Part shown: positions 28,893 through 37,042 of the stretch, in pieces
How the letters are laid out: each line of letters opens with the position of its first letter
Position numbering within the stretch: the stretch's first letter is position 1
Assembly: GCA_966211815.1 (NCBI GenBank)
Contig: CBIHOD010000015.1
Coordinates: 1 to 64,000, forward strand
Source: JANPCX01 sp966211815
GTDB lineage: Bacteria; Pseudomonadota; Gammaproteobacteria; Burkholderiales; Burkholderiaceae_C
DNA: 64,000 bases
Direction: 5' to 3'
Notes under the pieces: model-generated
Databases searched by the model: none
The model's input: the letters and a program-made list of their open reading frames with translations, nothing else
What the model was told of the DNA's origin: nothing
Translations under genes and position numbers: made by a program

Positions 28893-30110
28893 TCAGCGGC
28901 CGGCCCCCGCCTCGAACCACCGCCTCAGCGCATCCCGTTCCGCATCGGTGATCCCGGTCGCATTGTTCAGCGGCATCAGCTTGAGCACCACCGCCTGCTG
29001 GTAAGCCTGCTGGGCGTGGGCCTGGATGGCCTCCGGCGAATCCAGCCGCACGCCTTTCTGCGCGAGCGCCGCGTTGTGGCACATCGCGCAGCGCCGCGCG
29101 ACGATGGCCTGCACCTGCCCCAAGTCGGGCGGCGGCTCCGCGTTGGAGACCGGCGCGTGGGGAAGGGCGGGCGCCAGACCGACGGCCACGCCGAGGATCA
29201 GCGCGACGCCGGCCAGGGCCCCGGCCCAGGGTGCCCAGGCGCGCGCGCCGTCGACGGCCGCGGCCCGCGCCCGGTGCCGCAGCACGAAACTGTGCCGCAC
29301 CAGTGCGCCGGCCAGCATCAGCAGCGCCAGCACCGCCCAGGCGTGCCGCCCCGCATGGAGGAAGCCGTAATGGTTGCTCAGCATCGCCAGCAGCACCGGC
29401 AGCGTGAAGTAGGTGTTGTGCACGCTGCGCTGCTTGGCGCGCTGGCCGTGGACGGGGTCGACCGGCTCGCCGGCTTTCATCTGACGCACGACGGTGCGCT
29501 GGCCGGGGATGATCCAGAAGAAGACATTGGCGCTCATCGCCGTGGCCAGCATCGCGCCCACCAGCAGGAAAGCGGCCCGGCCGGCGAACAGGGCGCACGC
29601 CGCCCACGCCGCGGCGGCCACGCCGAGCGCCGTCAGGACGCCCACGATCGCGTCGCCTCGCGGCCACCGGCCGAAGAGGCGGCAGGCGCCGTCGTAGAGC
29701 AGCCAGAAAGCCGCGAGCATCCCGACGGCCGCCAGGCCCGCCAGTTTCGGCGACGACCAGGCGAACACGGCGGGGTCGACCAGGAAAGCGCGCGCCTGGT
29801 AGAGGTAGAGCACGCAGAACAGCGCGAAGCCGGTCAGCCAGGTGGAATAGCTTTCCCAGTAGAACCAGTGCAGCTTGTCGGGCAGGGCGCGCGGCGCGAC
29901 GAGGTATTTCTGCGGGTGGTAGAAGCCGCCGCCGTGCACCGCCCAGAGCTCGCCGCTGACGCCGGCTTCGCGGTCTTTCGGGTCGGCCGGAGGCACGAGG
30001 CTGCCGTCGAGGAAGACGAAATAGAAGCTGGCGCCGATCCAGGCGATGGCCACGACGACATGGGCCCAGCGCAGCAGCAGGTTGGCCCAATCGAGCAGGT
30101 AGGTCTCCAT
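28893..30110 (-). CDS. puuD: Urate hydroxylase PuuD (membrane protein with C-terminal cytochrome c domain)
   Basis: A 405-residue inner-membrane protein that oxidises urate to 5-hydroxyisourate and passes electrons to a cytochrome c. The N-terminal two-thirds holds eight or so membrane helices with family motifs HVVVAIAWIGASFYFVFLD, GELWAVHGGGFYHPQKY and WFYWESYSTWLTGF. A haem-binding CAMCH (341-345) with a distal Met (KLMPLNN) follows. It replaces the classical uricase. uraH lies five bases upstream and is probably translated from the same message. Confidence 0.94.
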   Translation of the reverse strand: METYLLDWANLLLRWAHVVVAIAWIGASFYFVFLDGSLVPPADPKDREAGVSGELWAVHGGGFYHPQKYLVAPRALPDKLHWFYWESYSTWLTGFALFCVLYLYQARAFLVDPAVFAWSSPKLAGLAAVGMLAAFWLLYDGACRLFGRWPRGDAIVGVLTALGVAAAAWAACALFAGRAAFLLVGAMLATAMSANVFFWIIPGQRTVVRQMKAGEPVDPVHGQRAKQRSVHNTYFTLPVLLAMLSNHYGFLHAGRHAWAVLALLMLAGALVRHSFVLRHRARAAAVDGARAWAPWAGALAGVALILGVAVGLAPALPHAPVSNAEPPPDLGQVQAIVARRCAMCHNAALAQKGVRLDSPEAIQAHAQQAYQQAVVLKLMPLNNATGITDAERDALRRWFEAGAGR

Positions 30111-30115
30111 GCCGC

Positions 30116-30469
30116 TCAGCTGCCCCGGTAGGTGGCGTACGACCAGGGGCTGGCCAGCAGCGGCACGTGGTAGTCCCGGCTGGCGTCGGCCATGCCGAAG
30201 TCCAGGGGCACCGCGTCGAGGAAGGGCGGTTCGGGCAGCGCCACGCCCCGGCCACGGAAATAGGCGGCCACCTGGAACACGAGGCGGTAGTGGCCCGGCA
30301 AGAACAGGCCGCCGCTCAGCAGGGGCCCGTCGGCCCGGCCATCGCCGTTCAGGCGCACCTCCTTGACCAGGCGCGTCTCGCCGTCCCGGACGCTGTAGAG
30401 GGCGACCGCCATGCCGGCCGCCGGGCAGCCGTTCATGGTGTCGAGCACGTGGGTGGTGAGTTTTCCCAT
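30116..30469 (-). CDS. uraH: 5-Hydroxyisourate hydrolase (transthyretin-like)
   Basis: A 117-residue transthyretin-related hydrolase that opens 5-hydroxyisourate to OHCU. The N terminus is LTTHVLDTMNGCPAAGMAV, the conserved active-site His being in THVLD. Later come the Arg-bearing GDGRADGPLL and the C-terminal tetrapeptide YRGS, the classic enzyme signature. It is the first gene of the leftward uraH-puuD pair and is divergent from the GntR-type regulator. Confidence 0.96.
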   Translation of the reverse strand: MGKLTTHVLDTMNGCPAAGMAVALYSVRDGETRLVKEVRLNGDGRADGPLLSGGLFLPGHYRLVFQVAAYFRGRGVALPEPPFLDAVPLDFGMADASRDYHVPLLASPWSYATYRGS

Positions 30470-30528
30470 GGGTGGGTTCCGGTGGGGCGGCCGCTTTCGG
30501 TGCCAGGATGGTATGGATTGTGAATGGA

Positions 30529-30544
30529 AAAGTGTATACACTTT
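30529..30544. promoter_or_regulatory. Perfect 16-bp palindrome, probable GntR operator
   Basis: AAAGTGTATACACTTT reads identically on both strands. It lies between the divergent uraH (start 30469) and the GntR/FCD regulator (start 30566). GntR-family proteins often bind short AT-rich palindromes with GT/AC ends, so this is the natural operator for autoregulation and control of both arms of the purine locus. The perfection of the dyad is directly visible; the binding is inferred. Confidence 0.7.
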
Positions 30545-30565
30545 ATCGGCAACCGCAAGCGAAAC

Positions 30566-31360
30566 ATGCCATCCGCCCCCGCACCGACCCGCCGGCCCGC
30601 GCGCCGCGCCAACGCCGCCGGCGCCGCCAGGCGGGCGCTGGCCGCGCCCCCGCCCGCCGATGCCGCCGCGTCCGCCAGCCCCACCCAGCGCATCGCCCAG
30701 GCCATCACCACCGCCATCGTCGAGCGCCGGTTGATGCCCGGCACCAAGCTGTCGGAGCAGCGCATCGCCGACATCTTCCAGGTTTCGCGCACGCTGGTCC
30801 GGCAGGCATTGATGCAGCTCAGCCGCGAGCACCTCATCACGCTGGAGCACGCCCGCGGCGCGCGCGTGGCCGAGCCGAGCGTGGAGGAGGCCCGCCAGGT
30901 GTTCGAAGTGCGCCGGTTGCTGGAGACGGCGCTGGTCAAGCAGGCCGCCACCGCCTTGAACGCGGCCCAGCTCGCGCGCCTGAAGGCCCACCTGCGCGAG
31001 CAGCACGGGGCGGTGTCGCGCATCGACGTGTCGGGGCGCACCCGGCTGCTGGCCGACTTCCACGTGGTGCTGGCGCGCCAGCTCGGCAACGACGTGCTGG
31101 CCGGCATCCTCGGCGACCTGGTGTCGCGCTCGTCGCTGATCTCGCTGATGTACCAGTCGGCGCATTCCGCCGAGCAATCGCTGGCCGAGCACGCGGCCAT
31201 CGTCGACGCGCTGGAGCGGCGCGACGCCCGCGCCGCCGTCAAGCTGATGCAGTCCCACCTGCACAACGTCGAGCGCAGCAACCTGCAACTCGACCAGCGC
31301 TCGGCCGACCTGCGGTCGGCGCTGCTGCCGAAATCCAACAAGGTCACCGCCACGCCATGA
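30566..31360 (+). CDS. GntR-family transcriptional regulator (FCD subgroup)
   Basis: A 264-residue regulator. The first ~40 residues are Ala/Arg/Pro-rich. A winged helix follows (IAQAITTAIVERRLMPGTKLSEQRIADIFQVSRTLVRQAL, cited in part), then an all-helical FCD ligand domain (VFEVRRLLETALV, DFHVVLARQLGND, EHAAIVDALERRDA). The frame also has an ATG at 30524, but the perfect palindrome would then lie inside the coding region, so 30566 is preferred. It sits inside the purine degradation locus and overlaps puuE by four bases, suggesting control by a pathway intermediate. Confidence 0.9.
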   Translation: MPSAPAPTRRPARRANAAGAARRALAAPPPADAAASASPTQRIAQAITTAIVERRLMPGTKLSEQRIADIFQVSRTLVRQALMQLSREHLITLEHARGARVAEPSVEEARQVFEVRRLLETALVKQAATALNAAQLARLKAHLREQHGAVSRIDVSGRTRLLADFHVVLARQLGNDVLAGILGDLVSRSSLISLMYQSAHSAEQSLAEHAAIVDALERRDARAAVKLMQSHLHNVERSNLQLDQRSADLRSALLPKSNKVTATP

Positions 31361-32325
31361 ACCATCCCACCGTCCCCGCGGGCAGCGGCGCCTATCCGCG
31401 CGACCTCGTCGGCTACGGCGCCGAGCCGCCGCACGCCCGATGGCCCGGCCAGGCGCGCATCGCGCTGCAGTTCGTGCTGAACCACGAGGAGGGCGGCGAG
31501 AACAGCGTGCTGCACGGCGACGCGGGCAGCGAGCAGTTCCTGTCGGAGATGTTCAACCCGGCGGCCTACCCCGCGCGCCACCTCAGCATGGAGAGCGTCT
31601 ATGAATACGGCTCGCGCGCCGGGGTGTGGCGGCTGCTGCGCGAGTTCGAGCGGCGCGCGCTGCCGCTGACGGTGTTCGCCGTCGGCATGGCGCTGCGGCG
31701 CCACCCGGAACTGGCGCGCGCCTTCGTCGAACTGGGCCACGAGGTCGCCTGCCACGGCTGGCGCTGGATCCACTACCAGGACGTCGACGAAGCCACCGAG
31801 CGCGAGCACATGCGGCTGGGCATGCAGGCCGTCCAGCAGCTCACCGGCCAGCCCGCGCTGGGCTGGTACACCGGCCGCGACAGCCCGGCCACGCGCCGCC
31901 TGGCGGTGGACCACGGCGGCCTCGAATACGACAGCGACCACTACGGCGACGACCTGCCCTTCTGGCTCAATGTGCGCAAGACCGACGGCGGCCGCGCGCC
32001 CCACCTGGTGGTGCCCTACACCCTGGACTGCAACGACATGCGTTTCGCGCTGCCCCAGGGTTTCTCGCAGGGGGACGACTTTTTCACCTACCTGCGCGAC
32101 AGTTTCGACGTGCTCTACGCCGAAGGCGCGCAGGCGCCCAAGATGATGAGCGTGGGCATGCATTCGCGGCTGCTCGGCCGGCCGGGTCGGTTCAGGGCGC
32201 TGCAGCGTTTCCTGGACCACGCCCAGTCGCACGACAAGGTGTGGATCTGCCGCCGCATCGACATCGCCCGGCACTGGCGCGCCACCCATCCCTTCAACGC
32301 CGCCACCGCCTTCGAATGGGACTGA
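31357..32325 (+). CDS. puuE: Allantoinase PuuE (polysaccharide-deacetylase-like, cofactor-type)
   Basis: A 322-residue allantoinase of the NodB/polysaccharide deacetylase fold, which hydrolyses allantoin to allantoate. Diagnostic segments are YPRDLVGYGAEPPHARWPGQARIALQF (in part), NHEEGGENSVLHGD, MESVYEYGSRAGVWRLLREF, EVACHGWRWIHYQ, and GWYTGRDSPATRRL. The start overlaps the regulator's stop as ATGA, and the next gene begins nine bases after its stop, so the three are coupled. Confidence 0.96.
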   Translation: MNHPTVPAGSGAYPRDLVGYGAEPPHARWPGQARIALQFVLNHEEGGENSVLHGDAGSEQFLSEMFNPAAYPARHLSMESVYEYGSRAGVWRLLREFERRALPLTVFAVGMALRRHPELARAFVELGHEVACHGWRWIHYQDVDEATEREHMRLGMQAVQQLTGQPALGWYTGRDSPATRRLAVDHGGLEYDSDHYGDDLPFWLNVRKTDGGRAPHLVVPYTLDCNDMRFALPQGFSQGDDFFTYLRDSFDVLYAEGAQAPKMMSVGMHSRLLGRPGRFRALQRFLDHAQSHDKVWICRRIDIARHWRATHPFNAATAFEWD

Positions 32326-32333
32326 AAGACGAC

Positions 32334-34124
32334 ATGGCCACCCCCCTCACGCTGGAACAACTCAACGCCGCCACGCAAGACGGCTTCGCCGCGCTGCTCG
32401 ACGGCGTCTACGAGCACTCGCCCTGGATCGCCCGCCACGCCTGGCCGGCGCGGCCTTTCCGGACCCTGGCCCAGCTGAAGCGGGCGCTGGTCGAAGCGGT
32501 GCGCGGCGCCAGCCGGGACGAGCAGGTCGCCCTGCTGCGCGCGCACCCCGAACTCGCCGGCAAGGCGATGGTGGCCCAGTCCATCACCGCCGATTCGATG
32601 GACGAGCAGGCCCGCGCCGGGTTGTCGAACTGCTCGCCGGAAGAGTTCGAGCGCATCCAGCAGCTCAACGCCGACTACCTCGCGAAATTCGGCTGGCCCT
32701 TCATCCTGGCGGTGCGCGGCCCGCGCGGCCTGGGGCTGCCCCGCGCCGTCGTCATCGGCACCTTCGCACGCCGACTGGAAGGCGGCACGGCGGATTCCGA
32801 GCTGGCCGAATGCCTGCGGCAGGTGCACCGCATCGCCGAGCTGCGCCTGAACGCCAGGTTCGGCGCCGAGCCCGCGCAGGGCCAGCGAGTGTGGGACTGG
32901 AGCGAAGCGCTGGCCGCGCACAGCGACCCGGGCTACAAGGAGCAGGGCCAGCTCACCGTCACCTACCTCACGCCCGCCCACCGCGCCTGCGCCGCCCAAC
33001 TGCAGGCGTGGATGCGCGACTGCGGCTTCGACGAGGTGGGCGTCGACGCGGTCGGCAACGTGGTCGCCCTCTACCGCGGCCTGGACACCGCCGGGCCGAG
33101 GCTGCTGACCGGCAGCCACTACGACACCGTGCGCAACGCCGGCAAATACGACGGCCGCCTCGGCATCTTCGTGCCGATGGCCTGCGTGCGCGGGCTGCAC
33201 CGCGCCGGCCGCCGCCTGCCCTTCGGCATCGAGGTGGTGGGCTTCGCCGAAGAGGAGGGCCAGCGCTACAAGGCCACCTTCCTCGGCTCGGGCGCCTTGA
33301 TCGGCCGATTCGACCCGGCTTGGCTCGACCAGCGGGACGCCGACGGCATCACGATGCGCGAGGCCATGCAAGCCGCCGGACTGCCCGGCACCCTGGAAAG
33401 CATCGCCGCGCTGCGGCGCGACCCGTCGAACTACCTCGGTTTCGTCGAGTTGCACATCGAGCAGGGGCCGGTGCTGGACGCGCTCGACCTGCCGCTGGGC
33501 GTCGTCACCTCGATCAACGGCGGCCGGCGGCTGCTGTGCGAAGCGCGCGGCCTGGCCAGCCACGCCGGCACCACGCCGATGGGCCAGCGCCGCGACGCCG
33601 CGCTGGCGGTGGCCGAACTGGCGCTGTATGCGGAAGAGCGCGCCTTGGCCGACGGCGACTCGGTGGCCACCGTGGGCCAGCTGCAGGTGCCGGGCGGGTC
33701 GATCAACGTGGTGCCCGGCCGCTGCCTCTTCAGCCTGGACCTGCGCGCGCCCACCGACGCGCAGCGCGACCGGTTGGTCGACGACGTGCTGGCGCGCATG
33801 CGCGAGATCGGCGCGCGCCGCGGCGTCGCCTTCGAGGCCGAAGAAGCCATGCGCGCCGCCGCCGCGCCGAGCGCGCCGGCCTGGCAGCGGCGCTGGGAAG
33901 CCGCGGTGCGGGCCTGCGGGCTGCCCGTGCACCGCCTGCCCAGCGGCGCCGGGCACGACGCGATGAAGCTGCACGAGCTGATGCCCCAGGCGATGCTGTT
34001 CGTGCGCGGCGGAAATTCCGGCATCAGCCACAACCCGCTCGAAACCATCACCACCGACGACGCGCAGCTGTGCGTCGACGCTTTTTCCGATTTGCTGGAG
34101 CAGCTGGCCGCTGGACAACCATGA
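32334..34124 (+). CDS. Fused OHCU decarboxylase (UraD) and allantoate amidohydrolase (AllC)
   Basis: A 596-residue two-domain enzyme. Residues ~1-170 are OHCU decarboxylase, which makes S-allantoin: LLRAHPELAGKAM with the catalytic His, SMDEQARAGLSNCS, and YLAKFGWPFILAVRG. Residues ~185-596 are an M20-type allantoate amidohydrolase with GSHYDTVRNAGKYDG, the metal Glu pair in VGFAEEEGQRYKATFLGS, VELHIEQGPVLD, and SGAGHDAMKLHE. Allantoinase (puuE) lies just upstream, so the fusion joins the steps on either side of it. Translation may begin at 32316, but 32334 matches UraD starts. Confidence 0.92.
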   Translation: MATPLTLEQLNAATQDGFAALLDGVYEHSPWIARHAWPARPFRTLAQLKRALVEAVRGASRDEQVALLRAHPELAGKAMVAQSITADSMDEQARAGLSNCSPEEFERIQQLNADYLAKFGWPFILAVRGPRGLGLPRAVVIGTFARRLEGGTADSELAECLRQVHRIAELRLNARFGAEPAQGQRVWDWSEALAAHSDPGYKEQGQLTVTYLTPAHRACAAQLQAWMRDCGFDEVGVDAVGNVVALYRGLDTAGPRLLTGSHYDTVRNAGKYDGRLGIFVPMACVRGLHRAGRRLPFGIEVVGFAEEEGQRYKATFLGSGALIGRFDPAWLDQRDADGITMREAMQAAGLPGTLESIAALRRDPSNYLGFVELHIEQGPVLDALDLPLGVVTSINGGRRLLCEARGLASHAGTTPMGQRRDAALAVAELALYAEERALADGDSVATVGQLQVPGGSINVVPGRCLFSLDLRAPTDAQRDRLVDDVLARMREIGARRGVAFEAEEAMRAAAAPSAPAWQRRWEAAVRACGLPVHRLPSGAGHDAMKLHELMPQAMLFVRGGNSGISHNPLETITTDDAQLCVDAFSDLLEQLAAGQP

Positions 34125-35353
34125 CCCCATCGCCCCATGAACGGCTCGACGCCTGGGTCGACGCCCATTTCGAAGAGGAGGTCGCCTTCCTCCAGGCCCT
34201 GGTCCGCGTGCCCACCGACACCCCGCCTGGCCGCAATGCGCCGCACGCCGAGCGCACCGCCGGGCTGCTGAGGGCCTTCGGCTACGAGGCCGAGCGCCAT
34301 GCGGTGCCCGAGGCCGACGTGCGCGCCGCCGGGCTGGAATCGATCACCAACCTCATCGTGCGCCGGCCCCTCGGCGCCGGCGGCCCGACGATCGCGCTCA
34401 ATGCCCACGGCGACGTGGTGCCGCCCGGCGAAGGCTGGTCCCACGACCCTTATGGCGGCGAAGTGGACGGCGGCAGGCTCTACGGCCGCGCCGCCGCCGT
34501 CAGCAAGAGCGACTTCGCCACTTACACCTTCGCCCTGCGCGCGCTCGAATCGCTGGGGTTGCCGCTCAAGGGCGCGGTCGAGCTGCATTTCACCTATGAC
34601 GAGGAATTCGGCGGCGAGCTCGGCCCCGGCTGGCTGCTGGCCCAGGGGCTGACGCGGCCGGACCTGGTCATCGCCGCCGGCTTCAGCTACCAGGTCGTCA
34701 CCGCCCACAACGGCTGCCTGCAGCTGGAGGTGGCGGTGCACGGCAGGATGGCCCACGCCGCCATCCCGGACACCGGCGTCGACGCGCTGCAAGCGGCGGT
34801 CAAGGTGCTCAACGCGCTCTACGCGCAGAACGCCCTTTACAAGCAGAGGCGATCCCGAGTCGCCGGCATCGGCCACCCTTACCTGAACGTCGGGCGCATC
34901 GAAGGCGGCACCAACACCAACGTCGTGCCGGGGAAGGTGGTGTTCAAGCTCGACCGCCGCATGGTTCCCGAGGAGGAGCCGACCGCCGTCGAAGCCGAAT
35001 TGCGGCGCGTCATCGCCGAGGCCGCGGCGGGCCAGGACGGCGTCACCGTGGAGGTGCGCCGCATCCTGTTGGCCCGCGCCCTCAAGCCGCTGCCCGGCAA
35101 CGCCGCCGCGGTGCAGGCGCTGCAGCGCCACGCCGAAGCGCTGTTCGGCGAACCCATTGCGGCGCAGGGCTCGCCGCTGTACACCGACGCCCGGCTCTAC
35201 AGCGAGCGCGGCATCCCCGCTGTGCTCTACGGCGCCGGGCCGCGCACCGTGCTGGAGAGCAACGCCAAGCGCAGCGACGAGCATGTCCTGCTGGAGGACT
35301 TGCGGCGGGCGACGAAGGTGGTGGCGCGGGTGTTGCTGGATTTGCTGGGCTGA
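34121..35353 (+). CDS. M20-family amidohydrolase/peptidase with atypical metal motif
   Basis: A 410-residue ArgE/DapE/AllC-fold hydrolase, start overlapping the previous stop (ATGA). The first metal motif is present as NAHGDVVPPGEGW (H96, D98) and the catalytic/metal Glu pair as TYDEEFGGE (E161, E162). However, where M20 enzymes have YGRGxxDxKG, with the bridging Asp, this has YGRAAAVSKSD (V127). The C-terminal His motif also appears replaced (NAKRSDEHV). Coupling to the allantoate amidohydrolase suggests a substrate late in purine breakdown, such as a ureido or carbamoyl compound. Its specificity cannot be inferred. Confidence 0.8.
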   Translation: MTPSPHERLDAWVDAHFEEEVAFLQALVRVPTDTPPGRNAPHAERTAGLLRAFGYEAERHAVPEADVRAAGLESITNLIVRRPLGAGGPTIALNAHGDVVPPGEGWSHDPYGGEVDGGRLYGRAAAVSKSDFATYTFALRALESLGLPLKGAVELHFTYDEEFGGELGPGWLLAQGLTRPDLVIAAGFSYQVVTAHNGCLQLEVAVHGRMAHAAIPDTGVDALQAAVKVLNALYAQNALYKQRRSRVAGIGHPYLNVGRIEGGTNTNVVPGKVVFKLDRRMVPEEEPTAVEAELRRVIAEAAAGQDGVTVEVRRILLARALKPLPGNAAAVQALQRHAEALFGEPIAAQGSPLYTDARLYSERGIPAVLYGAGPRTVLESNAKRSDEHVLLEDLRRATKVVARVLLDLLG

Positions 35354-35490
35354 CCGTCGGCGCGCACCGGTGCCGCCTGACGAGCGCGCCAAAGCCGCAT
35401 TGCACAATGCACCCTGCGCCCGCCACGGCCGCCGCCGGCCGAAGCGCGTTTGGCTTCGCGCCCCCACCGTTCCGTCCCAAGGATTCCCTC

Positions 35491-36354
35491 GTGAAACTCA
35501 AGCTGCCCGTCATGATCACCGCCGCTTCGCTCGCCTTGACCGCCCATGCCGCGGAGGAGTATTTCGATCTGCAGAAGGAGCTTTCTTCCAGTTATGTGAA
35601 GGAGCTGCTGGCCGGGAGCGACGTGAAGTTGTATGTCGGCAGCGAGCCCGTGCCCGCTTTCGTCGAGGTGACACGGCCCGACGTCTATTCGTCCATGAGT
35701 TTCAGCCCCAGCCCCTTCGGCGGATCCAGGCGCCATTGCCTCGATGCGTTTCAGAAATCGCTGACGGCCATGTTCGAAACTGCCAAAGCACGTGGGTACG
35801 ATGCCATCATCGGCCTCAGGCCCGTGGTGGACGGTGTGCCTTCCGACGACGTCAGCGGTTTCAAATGCACGCCGGGCTACAAGGTCACCAGGGTGCCGCT
35901 GTCCAGCTCTTTCGCGATGTCCGAGGCGGCCGCGCGCAGGGAAGCCGAGTCCGAGAAGCAAAGCCTGGAACTGCCCGCGCGGCCGCCGGCCAAGGGGGCG
36001 GTCTTCCTGCCCGTCGCCGCGACCCTCGCTTCCGACGAGGCCAAGGTCGCGCTGGGGGGCGTTCCCCTGCATTGGGGCGTCCAAGCGCCGGCCTACAGCC
36101 ACCGCTACGGCCCCGACGTGTACCCGGGCGACGCCGAAGTCGTCAACGGCGACGCCGAATCTGCTTGCAGGCGGGCGTTCCTGAACGCACTGGCCTCCGT
36201 TGCCGGGGAGGCCAAATCCCAGGGTTTCAACAGCATCATCAAGGCCCGAAGCTATTTGGACGAGGAGTTCGCGCCCGCGCTGGGAGAAGTGGAATGCCAA
36301 GTGGGGAAAAAGGCCAAGGTACAGCTGCGGGCGACGCTGGCCCAGGCGAAGTAG
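35491..36354 (+). CDS. Periplasmic protein with two copies of a YbjQ/DUF-like domain
   Basis: Read from GTG at 35491 (AAGGA eight bases upstream), giving a 287-residue protein with a clear signal peptide (MKLKLPVMITAASLALTAHA). Two similar halves follow. The first has HCLDAFQKSLTAMFETAKAR then GYDAIIGLRP. The second has ACRRAFLNALASVAGEAKSQ then GFNSIIKARS. Each is preceded by a strand like VKLYVGS or VALGGVP and followed by a late Cys (FKCTPGY, VECQVGK). The half-domain resembles small secreted proteins often misannotated as excinuclease ATPase subunit. Function unknown. Confidence 0.7.
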   Translation: MKLKLPVMITAASLALTAHAAEEYFDLQKELSSSYVKELLAGSDVKLYVGSEPVPAFVEVTRPDVYSSMSFSPSPFGGSRRHCLDAFQKSLTAMFETAKARGYDAIIGLRPVVDGVPSDDVSGFKCTPGYKVTRVPLSSSFAMSEAAARREAESEKQSLELPARPPAKGAVFLPVAATLASDEAKVALGGVPLHWGVQAPAYSHRYGPDVYPGDAEVVNGDAESACRRAFLNALASVAGEAKSQGFNSIIKARSYLDEEFAPALGEVECQVGKKAKVQLRATLAQAK

Positions 36355-36525
36355 TCCGGCCCGCTTCCCCCGGGCGGTCAATGAAGAAGGCTTTGCTTTT
36401 GGATTGCCAATTCAACGTTGTCGATCGCAGCGCCGTTCCGCGCGACCGGCCTTTCGGGCCTGTCCACATTGAAAACGCAGAGCCTGACGCGACGGCCTGA
36501 TGGCAGGCTCAAAAGGAGGGGTACT

Positions 36526-37011
36526 TTGATTCTCTTGGGGGGGGTCGCGGGGCTGCTACTCGCCGCCATCGCAATGGGTGTCAGGCTGGTCGTGGTGGGC
36601 GAGGGGCAAGTGGGCATTCAATTGCGTGGAGGGGCGCCGTTGAATGAGAGCTTGCAGCGGGGTCTCTATGTGTCGGTGCCCGGTTGGCGGCGTGTCGCCG
36701 TGTTGGACGGGGCGCGGATCAGAATATCGGTGCTCAAGTTGAGTGCGCCGTCCGACAGCGGAGTTGCGTTTCACGCGTCGGTACGGTTGTTGTGGGTCGT
36801 CCACGTTCCGGAAGCCGTCAAGTTCTACCTGGCCACGCAAGCAGGTGGGTGGACAACCGAACAGGTCGAACAGGCGCTTGTCAAACCGGCGCTCGAATCG
36901 CTGGTCGCCCCCGTGCCCCCCGCAGACTGGAGCGCGCGGCTGGCGTTGGTGAACGAAGCGCTGAAACCATGCGCGATCAAGGTCCTGCAAATCGAGGTCC
37001 AGCCAAGGTAG
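36526..37011 (+). CDS. Small SPFH/band-7-like membrane-anchored protein
   Basis: The frame is open from 36418, but AAGGAGGGG (36513-36521) points to TTG at 36526. That gives 161 residues starting directly with a membrane helix (LILLGGVAGLLLAAIAMGV). The next part, VVVGEGQVGIQLRGGAPLNESLQRGLY, with VPGWRRVAVLDGARIRISV, resembles the opening strands of prohibitin/stomatin (SPFH) domains. The protein stops where the coiled-coil stalk normally begins, so it is a short form or a truncated gene. The DNA is less GC-biased than neighbouring genes. Function not inferred. Confidence 0.5.
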   Translation: MILLGGVAGLLLAAIAMGVRLVVVGEGQVGIQLRGGAPLNESLQRGLYVSVPGWRRVAVLDGARIRISVLKLSAPSDSGVAFHASVRLLWVVHVPEAVKFYLATQAGGWTTEQVEQALVKPALESLVAPVPPADWSARLALVNEALKPCAIKVLQIEVQPR

Positions 37012-37042
37012 GCTTGCAGGCCCGGTTGTCCGAGGCATCCCC

